From CAYNYM01 sp964644375 (GTDB taxonomy: Bacteria > Desulfobacterota > DSM-4660 > Desulfatiglandales > HGW-15): 31,500 nt of DNA. The number at the start of each line of letters is the position of its first letter. Positions within the stretch are counted from its first letter, which is position 1. The translations under genes and the position numbers were made by a program. The stretch lies in NCBI GenBank assembly GCA_964644375.1, contig CAZXWJ010000024.1, forward strand, positions 1 through 31,500. The letters run 5' to 3'. The notes under the pieces were generated by a model. It worked only from the letters and a program-made list of their open reading frames with translations, did not search any database and was not told the DNA's origin. Positions 23,134 to 31,201 of the stretch are shown here, piece by piece.

Positions 23134-24354
23134 CTAGCCTATCCCCTGCGATCCAGAGGGACTCATTGAGCCCGGCAGGATCGCAGACGCCGTTTCCCAT
23201 CTGCCCGGGATGGAGGCATTACAAAACCTGCATCGTCCCTTCTCGATATTAAACGGACTCAAGGAATACCCATTCCTCCCGATGAGGAGTTTTCCGCACT
23301 GAGGGCAATAGGTATGACACCCCTCATGACCGGGCACGTTTCCCAAGTAGACGAAATGCAGGCCCTCCCGAAGGGCAAGTTCCCTCAGCCGTTCCAGGGT
23401 TTCTACAGGTGTCGACGGTAACCGGGTCAGCTTGTAAAGAGGCACGAACCGGCTGAAATGAAGTGGATAATCGGGTCCGATTTCCTTGAGGATCCATCCG
23501 CACATCCGCCGAATCATGTCCGGATCATCGACATAGGAGGGGACCACAAGGGTGGTGATTTCAAACCAGACCTTCTCCTCATGAAGGGTCTTGAGGGTAT
23601 CCAGGATCGGTTGAAGATGTCCGCCGCTCAAACATTGGTAAATGCGGTCATCAAAGGATTTCAGGTCAATATTGGCTCCGTCGAGAAACTTTGACAACTC
23701 GACAAGGGGCACCTCGTTGATGTACCCGTTGGATACCAGGACATTCTTGATCCCGGCCTCTCCGGCCCTTTTCGCCGTATTATAGGTGTATTCGTAATAG
23801 GTCACCGCTTCGGAATAGGTATAGGCAATGGTAGGGATCCGTCTTTTTTTTGTCTCCCGGACCACATCGTCGGGAAACAGTTCCCCAAAGTGAACGTCCT
23901 CCGGCCGCCTCTGGGAGATCTCCCAGTTCTGACAATTCAGGCATCTAAAATTACATCCGGTCGTCGCGATTGAAAAAACAGACGTGCCCGGGTAAAAATG
24001 GTTGAGGGGTTTTTTCTCGATTGGATCCAAATGGATAGCGCAGGGGTTGCCGTAGGCCAGGGAATAAAGTTTTCCGTCGATATTCACCCTCGACCGGCAG
24101 ATACTCCGGTCACCGGGTGAAAGGACACACCGGTGGGGGCATACCTCGCACTGCACCTTCCTGCCGTCCACCGTATAATGGAAGGCCTCAATAGACCATT
24201 TCCAGGGCCTTGAAGGGGCGTTCCCTTTGAACACACGCCCCTTGATAGGCCTTTCATTCTTCCATTTGTCGTGTGTGGCCCCGAAGACGCGGGGTGCACA
24301 CAGAAGGGCGGGGGTGCCTATCCCAAGGGTCTTCAGGAATTCCTTTCGGGTCAT
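23134..24354 (-). CDS. amrS: AmmeMemoRadiSam system radical SAM enzyme (AmrS), possible Tat signal
   Basis: A 406-residue radical SAM protein of the AmrS family, which co-occurs with AMMECR1 and Memo; its reaction is not established. The SAM cluster motif is C134-x3-C138-x2-C141 (TTGCNFRCLNCQNW). Upstream lies a cysteine cluster C69, C72, C76, C86, and the C terminus has a rubredoxin-like CPQC...CRFC zinc ribbon. The N terminus MTRKEFLKTLGIGTPALLCAPRVFGA looks like a Tat-type signal (R-K pair, FLK, hydrophobic stretch). The start at 24354 was chosen because the preceding 132 codons are the upstream gene in another frame; GAGGACGTGAG precedes it. It begins 8 bp after the spermidine-synthase-like stop. 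Confidence 0.88.
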   Translation of the reverse strand: MTRKEFLKTLGIGTPALLCAPRVFGATHDKWKNERPIKGRVFKGNAPSRPWKWSIEAFHYTVDGRKVQCEVCPHRCVLSPGDRSICRSRVNIDGKLYSLAYGNPCAIHLDPIEKKPLNHFYPGTSVFSIATTGCNFRCLNCQNWEISQRRPEDVHFGELFPDDVVRETKKRRIPTIAYTYSEAVTYYEYTYNTAKRAGEAGIKNVLVSNGYINEVPLVELSKFLDGANIDLKSFDDRIYQCLSGGHLQPILDTLKTLHEEKVWFEITTLVVPSYVDDPDMIRRMCGWILKEIGPDYPLHFSRFVPLYKLTRLPSTPVETLERLRELALREGLHFVYLGNVPGHEGCHTYCPQCGKLLIGRNGYSLSPFNIEKGRCRFCNASIPGRWETASAILPGSMSPSGSQGIG

Positions 24355-24362
24355 CGAATAAC

Positions 24363-26465
24363 TCACGTCCTCGACCTTTTCATGCCAAAAAATAAGGCTA
24401 CGATAATACTGGAAACTTTTACAAGTATCAAAAAAATAAGGGTCCATGAAATGCCCCAGAGGGGGATGAGCAGAGTTCCCGCAACCAGGGTTCCAAGGGC
24501 CGCTCCCGTGAGATCGGCCGCAAGGCAACCCGCAACCGGACTTTGGTCCTCTCCGATGAGGGTCGCAACGACCGGGAACTGGTACCCGCATAAAAAAGAA
24601 AAAATAAGACCGAAGGCCAGGAAATACAATTCGTGGAGTTCGGATCTGAAAAATCCCACCCAAAGCAGTGAAAGGGTCAGAAGCCCCAGCAGCGCGAATT
24701 CCGACAGCACGATCCCCTGCATGGCCTTGTGTCGCTGCCGATTCCCCCAAAATGCTCCCGGCAGCAATCCCATCAGAAAGGTGGTTACCACGGCCCCGAC
24801 TTTTAAATAGACGACCCCATAGATCACCTGAAAGGCGATAAGCACGATCATCTCAGCGCCCATGGTGACCAGGCCCGTGGAAAACAGGATGTATTCCTCC
24901 TTTTTGATGAACGTCAGGTAGAGGGCGGTCAATGCGAGGATGACCCCCATCAGGATTTTGGGCGAGGTCCCATGCTTCGAGAACCACTCCTGAAAGAGAA
25001 TGCGCATGATTCGAGGCTCAAAGTCAAGGTTGACGGAGTCACCTGCGCTCAATCCCTTCCGGAGTCCCTCAATCCTCTCCCGGGTCACATTTCCCCGGTA
25101 AAAGCCCTGGATATAGGAGGTTTCGATTCCCCGATCCCTGAGCCTTGAAGGGATATTCGTCCACAGCCTTTGGTCTCGGCACAGAAAGTAGGCCTCCTCG
25201 CCTGGAAGGATCAGGACGTTTTTAAAATGCATTTGGGCCGTGTTCAAAATCATGGACAGCTTGGCCTGCCTGACGGGACTGATGTAGTTGGGGGAATAGG
25301 AAAGGCCGAAGGAAAAAACCCCCTGATCCGTCAGGACCTTCCTGCAGAGAGCAAAAAATTCACCGGTGAAGAACCGATTGAGCTGAAAGGAGTCAGGGTC
25401 CGGCAGGTCGACAATCACGGCATCATATTGCTTTTTGGTGGACCTGACGTAATGCCTCCCATCGCGGTTGATCACCTTGAGAACAGGCGATTCTTCCATG
25501 AAACTCAGATCCCGGGCGACCTTTGTCAGCAGGGGATCGAGCTCCAGATAGTCGATCCCCCGGGGATGGTACTTTAAAATTTCCTTAAGAGTTTCGCCCA
25601 GGCCTCCGGATATCAGAAGCACATTTTTCACCCCATCCAACTGACTCAGGGGATAGTGAACCTTCTCTTCACTCCTGATGGTTTCTGCGGTCGAGTACAG
25701 GGGCGCACCCGATTCCCAGAAAGTATACTGTGCCCCTTCCTTTGAAATCACGATCCGCCCGTAGGGGGACTCCAGATAGCGGACGATCCGGCCATATTGT
25801 CCGGCCAGGGTGGCGGTCTCAAAAGAACCGTTGAGGGCATACAGGCAAAACATACACGTAATCAGAAGCCCCCCGGAAAGGAGCAGGAACTTGCGGGTTT
25901 TCAGCAGGATCAAAAGGGATACCAGGATCAGGAACCCTGAGGTTAAAACCACCGTCTTAAAGGGTTTCAGCCAGTAGACCAGAAAAAAACTGAAAAGGGC
26001 GCCCCCGGAAATATCCCCGATGCTGTCCATGATATAGAGCTTACCCGCGTTCCAGGGTACCCTTAAATCCTTGAGCACCGGCAGGGCATAGGGAAGGATG
26101 AAACCCACGAGGAGGCAGTAGGGAGCCGTGGTGATCAGGATATAGAAAAGAATCTCATAGAACCCGGCGGAGGCCCCATGGAAGAACAGGATATTCCTGA
26201 GGCCGCGGATCAGGACAAGCTGAACAAGAGGAAAGACCCCTGTCATAAGGCACAGAAGGGTATAGATTGTGAGGGAGGTCCGTTTAACAGGACGCATCAA
26301 AAGGGTTCCGAGCGCAGTCAAAAGGAGCCAGGAAAAAATAACGAGGGATATGGTGATCTCATTGCCGTGAAACTGGGACAGGAATTCGCGGATGGTCACA
26401 AACTGAACGGCAATAGAGGAAACTCCCGCCCCTATGATGCTCAGTATGACGAGGCGTTTCGGGAT
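24363..26465 (-). CDS. Membrane spermidine-synthase-like protein, probable ATC start
   Basis: A polytopic membrane protein with a central spermidine/spermine synthase-like Rossmann domain. From the ATC at 26465 it has 700 residues: about seven N-terminal membrane segments (to ~220), a cytoplasmic domain with LLISGGLGETLKEIL, LELDPLL and DAVIVDLPDPDSFQLNRFFTGEFF (about 280-370), and a C-terminal block of about six segments. These aminopropyltransferase-like proteins are common in bacteria and their substrate is often unknown. The first conventional start, GTG at 26399, has no ribosome binding site and cuts off family-like sequence (GAGVSSIAVQFVTIREFLSQ). AGGAGGAGG lies seven bases before the in-frame ATC. 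It lies between amrA and amrS. Confidence 0.75.
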   Translation of the reverse strand: MPKRLVILSIIGAGVSSIAVQFVTIREFLSQFHGNEITISLVIFSWLLLTALGTLLMRPVKRTSLTIYTLLCLMTGVFPLVQLVLIRGLRNILFFHGASAGFYEILFYILITTAPYCLLVGFILPYALPVLKDLRVPWNAGKLYIMDSIGDISGGALFSFFLVYWLKPFKTVVLTSGFLILVSLLILLKTRKFLLLSGGLLITCMFCLYALNGSFETATLAGQYGRIVRYLESPYGRIVISKEGAQYTFWESGAPLYSTAETIRSEEKVHYPLSQLDGVKNVLLISGGLGETLKEILKYHPRGIDYLELDPLLTKVARDLSFMEESPVLKVINRDGRHYVRSTKKQYDAVIVDLPDPDSFQLNRFFTGEFFALCRKVLTDQGVFSFGLSYSPNYISPVRQAKLSMILNTAQMHFKNVLILPGEEAYFLCRDQRLWTNIPSRLRDRGIETSYIQGFYRGNVTRERIEGLRKGLSAGDSVNLDFEPRIMRILFQEWFSKHGTSPKILMGVILALTALYLTFIKKEEYILFSTGLVTMGAEMIVLIAFQVIYGVVYLKVGAVVTTFLMGLLPGAFWGNRQRHKAMQGIVLSEFALLGLLTLSLLWVGFFRSELHELYFLAFGLIFSFLCGYQFPVVATLIGEDQSPVAGCLAADLTGAALGTLVAGTLLIPLWGISWTLIFLILVKVSSIIVALFFGMKRSRT

Positions 26466-26472
26466 CTTTCAG

Positions 26473-26481
26473 CCTCCTCCT
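26473..26481 (-). promoter_or_regulatory. Strong Shine-Dalgarno sequence deciding the ATC start
   Basis: AGGAGGAGG on the minus strand, seven bases before ATC (26465-26463). A TGA two codons upstream of that ATC closes the frame, so translation cannot begin further upstream. Confidence 0.6.
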
Positions 26482-26588
26482 AAGGTAGGGTGTGGACGAT
26501 TAAGGGCATCGATCGACCTTTTACAAGGGGCGAAGCCTACCCGCCATCTGTCAGGTGCGGCCTCGTGTCAGGAAATCCCAATGTAATT

Positions 26589-27350
26589 TCATTCCATAAA
26601 GGCCTGGACCTGGTAGGTCGAGACTTCGAGTTTCTCCTTTTTCCAGTCATCCCGGTCCAATCCCGCCTTCACGCAGAGATGGCCCAGGAAATCCTCCTTC
26701 TTCGGGAGCTGTTCCCACACCTGAGGGAGGAAGGTGGCCTGATAGTATCCCTTTTTGAGGATAACCCCGTCCACGCCGGCCCGCAACTTATTGAGAAGAT
26801 CCGGTGCGTCCTCATAGGGCAGTTCCTCGGGATCGGTCAGTACACTGATCTCGATCTTGACCCGTTCCCATTCCTTTTTGCTCAATGGGCTGAATCTCGG
26901 ATCTCGAAAGGCCGCATTGATGGCATTGATCTTAATACCTTCGAAAAGCGTTTCCTGTGGGGTGATATGTCCTATGCAACCCCTGAGATTATCCCCAATG
27001 GTAAGGGTCACGAAGGTGCCCCTTTTTTCCAGAAACCTCCGGGATGCGGCCGAGCCGGGGGACTCATCCGCCTGCCGGTCAAAAAGCGCCGCCGCTATGG
27101 TTTTTCGCGCTACTGAGAGGAGTAGTCTTCCCTCTTCTTCCGTCAGTTGATTGGTCTCCATCCTGTTCCCCTCCATTTGCCTGTCCAGCCCCGCGGTGGG
27201 CCATCCCGAGCCCCTTCTTGACCCTTCGGTCCCGGCCTCCCGCGCCTGAAGGTCGTCCAATCTTACCATGCCCCCTAACACCAGGACACATAGGATAAAA
27301 CCCGAAAGCCGAAACGGGCCGCGCGGGCACCGAAAATCAGAGGTTTTCAT
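26589..27350 (-). CDS. amrA: AMMECR1 domain protein (AmrA) with N-terminal membrane anchor or signal
   Basis: A 253-residue AMMECR1-family protein, protein A of the AmmeMemoRadiSam system. The domain starts near residue 65 (METNQLTEEEGRLLLSVARK) and includes the conserved LRGCIGHITP and DPRFSPLSKKEWERVKIEISVL. In front of it are about 64 additional residues: a basic start, a hydrophobic segment (about 15-29, SGFILCVLVLGGMV), then a flexible Gly/Arg-rich linker. TAGGAG nine bases before the ATG at 27350 supports this long form over the internal ATG at 27161. The protein is therefore probably exported or anchored facing the periplasm. It is the first gene of amrA - aminopropyltransferase-like - amrS. 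Memo (AmrB), the usual third partner, is not in the window. Confidence 0.87.
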   Translation of the reverse strand: MKTSDFRCPRGPFRLSGFILCVLVLGGMVRLDDLQAREAGTEGSRRGSGWPTAGLDRQMEGNRMETNQLTEEEGRLLLSVARKTIAAALFDRQADESPGSAASRRFLEKRGTFVTLTIGDNLRGCIGHITPQETLFEGIKINAINAAFRDPRFSPLSKKEWERVKIEISVLTDPEELPYEDAPDLLNKLRAGVDGVILKKGYYQATFLPQVWEQLPKKEDFLGHLCVKAGLDRDDWKKEKLEVSTYQVQAFME

Positions 27351-27459
27351 CTTTCGTTTCTCCTACATTTGGAATCATATTTGCCTGAACAATGCCCATT
27401 TGTCAAAATCATTTCCCTTTTTCTCAGGCATTCCGGGCATTCAAAGAGATATTTCCACC

Positions 27460-27488
27460 TTGACATCAATCGGCATTAAATTTAGCAT
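27460..27488 (+). promoter_or_regulatory. Predicted promoter of the GntR gene
   Basis: A perfect TTGACA (27460-27465), a 17-bp spacer and TAGCAT (27483-27488). The leader to the TTG start at 27564 is about 70 nt and very AT-rich. Confidence 0.45.
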
Positions 27489-27563
27489 GAATACATTTTA
27501 TGATATGTTAGTTGATTTGGACAAACAATATCTTTTTAACTTTCTGTTTACAAAAGGAATATA

Positions 27564-28181
27564 TTGGATTCGAATAGGATTTATGAAGCTCTCCGAGAAA
27601 AGATAATTCGTTTAGAGCTTGCGCCGGAAAGTGTTTTAAACTTGAGTGAACTGGCACAAGCATTCGGTGTGAGCCGCACGCCGATTAAAGAAGTTCTGAT
27701 ATCCCTTCAGGCCGAAGAATGGATCATGCGACATGGCTCACACTTCATTATAACCCCTTTGAGTCTGGATCGGATTCGTGAGGTCACGGAGATACGCATG
27801 GTGATGGAGGTTCAGGCCAACATCTGGGCCATGCAACGCATTACTCCCGCAGAGATGACCGGGCTCAAAAAAATCAAACAACAGATCCTTTCACTCGATG
27901 AGAGAAGCAGCAACGAAGCCATCGTGGATTTTGATTTTAAGATACATCGATACATCTTTCAGGCCGCTAAAAACACACAACTGGCTAAACTGCTGGAACG
28001 ACTTCTCGGTCATTATCTTCGTTTTTGGTTATCCATTCCCCGTCAGATTGATCTTCAGGTTTTTTTCTCTGAAGCGCTGGAACTTATCCAGGCCATCGAC
28101 AAAAAAAATGAAAGCATTGTTCGCGAGTGCACCACGAAACACATTCGTAATTCCGTTGCCGAAATCATGGGGACAAGATAA
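27564..28181 (+). CDS. GntR family regulator, FCD subgroup
   Basis: A 205-residue transcriptional regulator. The N-terminal winged helix (about 5-65) contains LSELAQAFGVSRTPIKEVLISLQAEEWI. The C-terminal all-helical FCD domain (about 75-200) has the metal-site type pattern DFDFKIHRYIFQAA and later His residues. Such regulators usually respond to organic acids. The start is TTG with AAGGAA five bases upstream; an ATG further upstream is out of frame. The gene is followed by a 450-bp gap and then a cysteine desulfurase family gene whose promoter is framed by an inverted repeat, a plausible target. Base composition is lower in GC than the housekeeping block. Confidence 0.88.
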   Translation: MDSNRIYEALREKIIRLELAPESVLNLSELAQAFGVSRTPIKEVLISLQAEEWIMRHGSHFIITPLSLDRIREVTEIRMVMEVQANIWAMQRITPAEMTGLKKIKQQILSLDERSSNEAIVDFDFKIHRYIFQAAKNTQLAKLLERLLGHYLRFWLSIPRQIDLQVFFSEALELIQAIDKKNESIVRECTTKHIRNSVAEIMGTR

Positions 28182-28633
28182 TCCTGCAATCATGCATGAG
28201 TTCAGTCCTTTCAAACAGGCTCTAAATTCACCCTGTCTTTCCTGATTCTAATTTTTTAAACCGCCCTACAGCACATGCCTCACGAAACAGCCGGCAAACT
28301 CATCAGGGCATCCTTCATACGCCCCCAATCATGCAGCAATCGACGTCAACTTGGACGGAGAAAAAAAACTTGACATGTATTTTTATTGCATTTACCTTAA
28401 ATACATACCGCATTCACGTTGAATATTTATCAACCTGCTGACATTTAGAGGCATTCGACAGACTGAAGCCATTGTGGCGTTGAAAAGCACAGGCCTCTGA
28501 ATCAAAAATTGTGGAAGCCGAGATGGTTTTGGGCGCCCTGCTTCGATCAATGCGCGGATAGCGAAGGGTTCGGAAACTAATAGCCTTTAGCCTACAACCT
28601 AAACAACCTGAACAGTTACACAGAAGATTTGTT
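28182..28633. other. Intergenic region upstream of the cysteine desulfurase family gene
   Basis: These 452 bases hold no recognisable gene. The promoter and inverted repeat at 28370-28406 are the only clear signals, leaving a leader of about 230 nt with no strong hairpin before the ATG at 28634. Confidence 0.4.
28370..28406 (+). promoter_or_regulatory. Promoter framed by an 8-bp inverted repeat
   Basis: TTGACA (28370-28375), a 17-bp spacer and a weak TACCTT (28393-28398). ATGTATTT (28375-28382) and AAATACAT (28399-28406) form a perfect inverted repeat, the left arm just after the -35 and the right arm just after the -10. This geometry suggests a dimeric regulator site, possibly for the neighbouring GntR protein. 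Confidence 0.4.
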
Positions 28634-29797
28634 ATGGAAAACCTTATTTACCTTGATAATGGCGCAACATCCTTTCCAAAACCGGAACCTGTCTATATCT
28701 ATATGGACAGGTTCTATAGGACAAACGGAGTTAATCCCGGGCGGTCCGGGTATGATCTTTCGATTGAGACAGGAGATGTTGTTGAAAATATGAGAAAAAT
28801 TCTTACCAAGTATTTCAGCGGGACGGATCATAACCGCCTTGTATTTACGCTGAATGCTACGGATGCCCTTAATATAGCTATATCAGGACTCCTTGGCCCG
28901 GGGGACCACGCGATAACGACAACGATTGAACACAATGCCGTTTTAAGACCACTTTACCATATGTCATCATATAATAAGGTTGAAATTGACTACATCCCAT
29001 TCAACAAATCCGGTTTTGTTCAACCGGATGATTTCATTTCAAAATTCAAAAAAAATACAAAGCTTGTCGTAGTAAATCATGCTTCAAATGTGATCGGAAC
29101 CATTCAACCGATAAAGGAAATAGGGAAACTCTGCAGAGAAAGGGGGATCACCTTTCTCGTTGATGCATCTCAAACAGCCGGCAAAATCCCTGTAAATATG
29201 GAAGAAATGAATATCGATGTCGTTGCCTTTACAGGGCACAAATCGCTTCTCGGCCCAACCGGAATTGGTGGTTTATATGTGCGGGAAGGAATTGACATAA
29301 GACATTCACGGGGTGGTGGCACTGGAGTAAAATCAGCATTAAAACATCACCCGGCAGAATATCCCTACAGGCTTGAATACGGGACATTGAATATTTTAGG
29401 AATTGCAGGCCTTTATGCCGGCATAAAATGGCTGATGGATCAGGGAATCGAAAAGATCCACCAACATGAAATAAAGCTTACAGAACAATTGCGAGACGGA
29501 TTGCATGAGATTGATCATGTAACGACTTACTGTCAGGACGATTTGAAGGATCATATCGGGGTATTGAGTTTTAATATTGAAGGTTTTGAAGCTGTAAATA
29601 CAGGCACCATTCTTGACGGAGAGTACAATATCGCCTGCAGAACCGGCCTCCAGTGTGCACCTCTTGTTCATGAGCAATTAGGAACGGACAAGCTCAACGG
29701 AACGGTGAGGATTGGTTTCGGTCCTTTCAACACCGAGGATCATGTACAAAAAGCCGTTGATGCGGTGAGAGAAATTGCTGAAACCTATGTGAAATAA
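28634..29797 (+). CDS. Cysteine desulfurase family protein (class V aminotransferase)
   Basis: A PLP enzyme of 387 residues related to SufS/selenocysteine lyase, closest in pattern to the stand-alone cysteine desulfurase-like group typified by Enterococcus EF2568. Visible active-site residues are H100 (TTIEHNAVLRPL), D177 (LVDASQTAG), the PLP lysine K203 (FTGHKSLLGPTG), and the persulfide cysteine C341 in RTGLQCAPLVHEQLG. The opening YLDNGATSFPKP is typical. It should release sulfur from cysteine or selenium from selenocysteine. No suf, isc or selD gene is adjacent. It is lower in GC than the gene that follows. Whether it feeds the MoaD-like carrier 10 kb away is speculation. Confidence 0.88.
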   Translation: MENLIYLDNGATSFPKPEPVYIYMDRFYRTNGVNPGRSGYDLSIETGDVVENMRKILTKYFSGTDHNRLVFTLNATDALNIAISGLLGPGDHAITTTIEHNAVLRPLYHMSSYNKVEIDYIPFNKSGFVQPDDFISKFKKNTKLVVVNHASNVIGTIQPIKEIGKLCRERGITFLVDASQTAGKIPVNMEEMNIDVVAFTGHKSLLGPTGIGGLYVREGIDIRHSRGGGTGVKSALKHHPAEYPYRLEYGTLNILGIAGLYAGIKWLMDQGIEKIHQHEIKLTEQLRDGLHEIDHVTTYCQDDLKDHIGVLSFNIEGFEAVNTGTILDGEYNIACRTGLQCAPLVHEQLGTDKLNGTVRIGFGPFNTEDHVQKAVDAVREIAETYVK

Positions 29798-29809
29798 CGG
29801 GCTGGCCTT

Positions 29810-30925
29810 ATGAAAAAGTGTCACTGGTCCATTTCCCCCTTTCTGACCGTCCTCGTTCTTGCCGGAATCCTATCCCTTCTTTCGTCATGCGTATTCAATC
29901 CACCCCCATTCGATGAGGGGGCATGGCGTTCAAGGGTAGAATCCGCCGATCCCGCTTTGCTGTATGCACCTCATATCAAAAACGGCCGTTTTTTTAATCC
30001 CTGGATGCCCGCCGAGGAGAAAACTTTCCGAAGATTCCTCAGGTGGAGATTCTCCTCCGACCCGCGGGAATATACCGAAGAGGAAAAGGCTTACCGGCCC
30101 GGAATCATCGGGAAAGCCAAGGAACGCATCCTGTCTATGCCCAGGGGTGATTTCATCATGTGGATCGGTCACGGAACCTTCCTGATCCGCCTGCAGGGTG
30201 AATACTGGCTGACGGATCCCATCTTCTCTGAAAGGGCCTTTCTGCCCAAAAGAAAGACTCCTCCCGGAATCACCCTGGAGGCCCTCAAGGAGATCGCCCC
30301 CAGTATCAACGTCATTATCTCCCACAATCACTATGACCATCTGGACAAAAAAACCCTTTTAGCCCTCCCCGAAAACACGCGAATATTCGTCCCGCGCGGG
30401 CTCAAGGCCTATGTTCAGGGCCTGAACAAAAAAAATGTGACCGAAATGGACTGGTGGCAGAGCATTAAAGGCGGAAACGGTTCGACCCTGATCTGTCTCC
30501 CCAGTCAGCACTGGTCAAGGCGGATCGGACAGGGGGTCAATGAGACCCTCTGGGCGAGTTTTATGCTGATCACCCCAAGGGTCACCCTCTATTACGGTGG
30601 AGATACGGGATACTTCATCGGCCACCGTGAAATCGGCAACCGCTACCCCGGGATCGACTATGCGCTCCTCCCCACAACGGCCTTCCATCCCAGATGGTTC
30701 ATGCACCACGCCCACATGAACATCGATGAGACCATCGCGGCCTTCAGGGATCTGAAGGCGAGATTCATGATTCCACACCAGTGGGGCACCTTTCACCTCG
30801 GTAATGAACCGGTGGGCTACCCTGCCCTGGAATTGCAGCGAACGGTCGCCCGGCGCGGCCTTGATCCTTCTTCTTTCATGATCATGGATATCGGTGAGAT
30901 TCTCAAGATACCGAATTCTCAGTAA
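29810..30925 (+). CDS. MBL-fold metal-dependent hydrolase, lipoprotein
   Basis: A 371-residue metallo-beta-lactamase fold protein of the UlaG / NAPE-phospholipase D-like type. The N terminus is a lipoprotein signal (hydrophobic 10-26, lipobox LSSC with C27). Metal ligands are H172, H174, D176 and H177 in SHNHYDHLD, followed by an Asp in YYGGDTGYF and His residues in HHAHMN and PHQWGTFH. IGHGTFLIRLQGEYWLTDPIF is a family signature. It is probably anchored to a membrane facing the periplasm and acts on a phosphodiester or lactone-like substrate, the exact one unknown. It starts 12 bp after the cysteine desulfurase family stop, so co-transcription is possible despite different base composition. 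Confidence 0.87.
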   Translation: MKKCHWSISPFLTVLVLAGILSLLSSCVFNPPPFDEGAWRSRVESADPALLYAPHIKNGRFFNPWMPAEEKTFRRFLRWRFSSDPREYTEEEKAYRPGIIGKAKERILSMPRGDFIMWIGHGTFLIRLQGEYWLTDPIFSERAFLPKRKTPPGITLEALKEIAPSINVIISHNHYDHLDKKTLLALPENTRIFVPRGLKAYVQGLNKKNVTEMDWWQSIKGGNGSTLICLPSQHWSRRIGQGVNETLWASFMLITPRVTLYYGGDTGYFIGHREIGNRYPGIDYALLPTTAFHPRWFMHHAHMNIDETIAAFRDLKARFMIPHQWGTFHLGNEPVGYPALELQRTVARRGLDPSSFMIMDIGEILKIPNSQ

Positions 30926-31201
30926 CCGGTTCACCGGGGCACGGAAGATCCGGAGAAAAGAGGATTTCCTCCGGTGGTGTTGAGAAGACCCCAACGGGAA
31001 ATCTCACTGCTTCGCCCGAATCCGTATGTCTTGTCTATTGGAGTCGATATTTTGCTTTACTTCTCTTCCTCGTTGGGGAATCTTCGACCAGCGAAAACCG
31101 AAAAAGAAACAAACATTAAGCGCACCATGGTTAAAAGTGTAACATGGAATACGTCATCGTAATGATAAAATTCAGCACCAAACAAAACGAGGTCATAAGG
31201 C

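Noticed and set aside
24355..24750. Long N-terminal extension of AmrS up to 24750.
   Set aside because: These codons overlap the end of the aminopropyltransferase-like gene, are low in protein-like character, and the ATG at 24354 has a ribosome binding site and a signal-like start.
30951..30977. CCGGAG/CTCCGG inverted repeat after the MBL-fold gene as a terminator.
   Set aside because: No T tract follows on either strand, and the short stem could arise by chance in GC-rich DNA.
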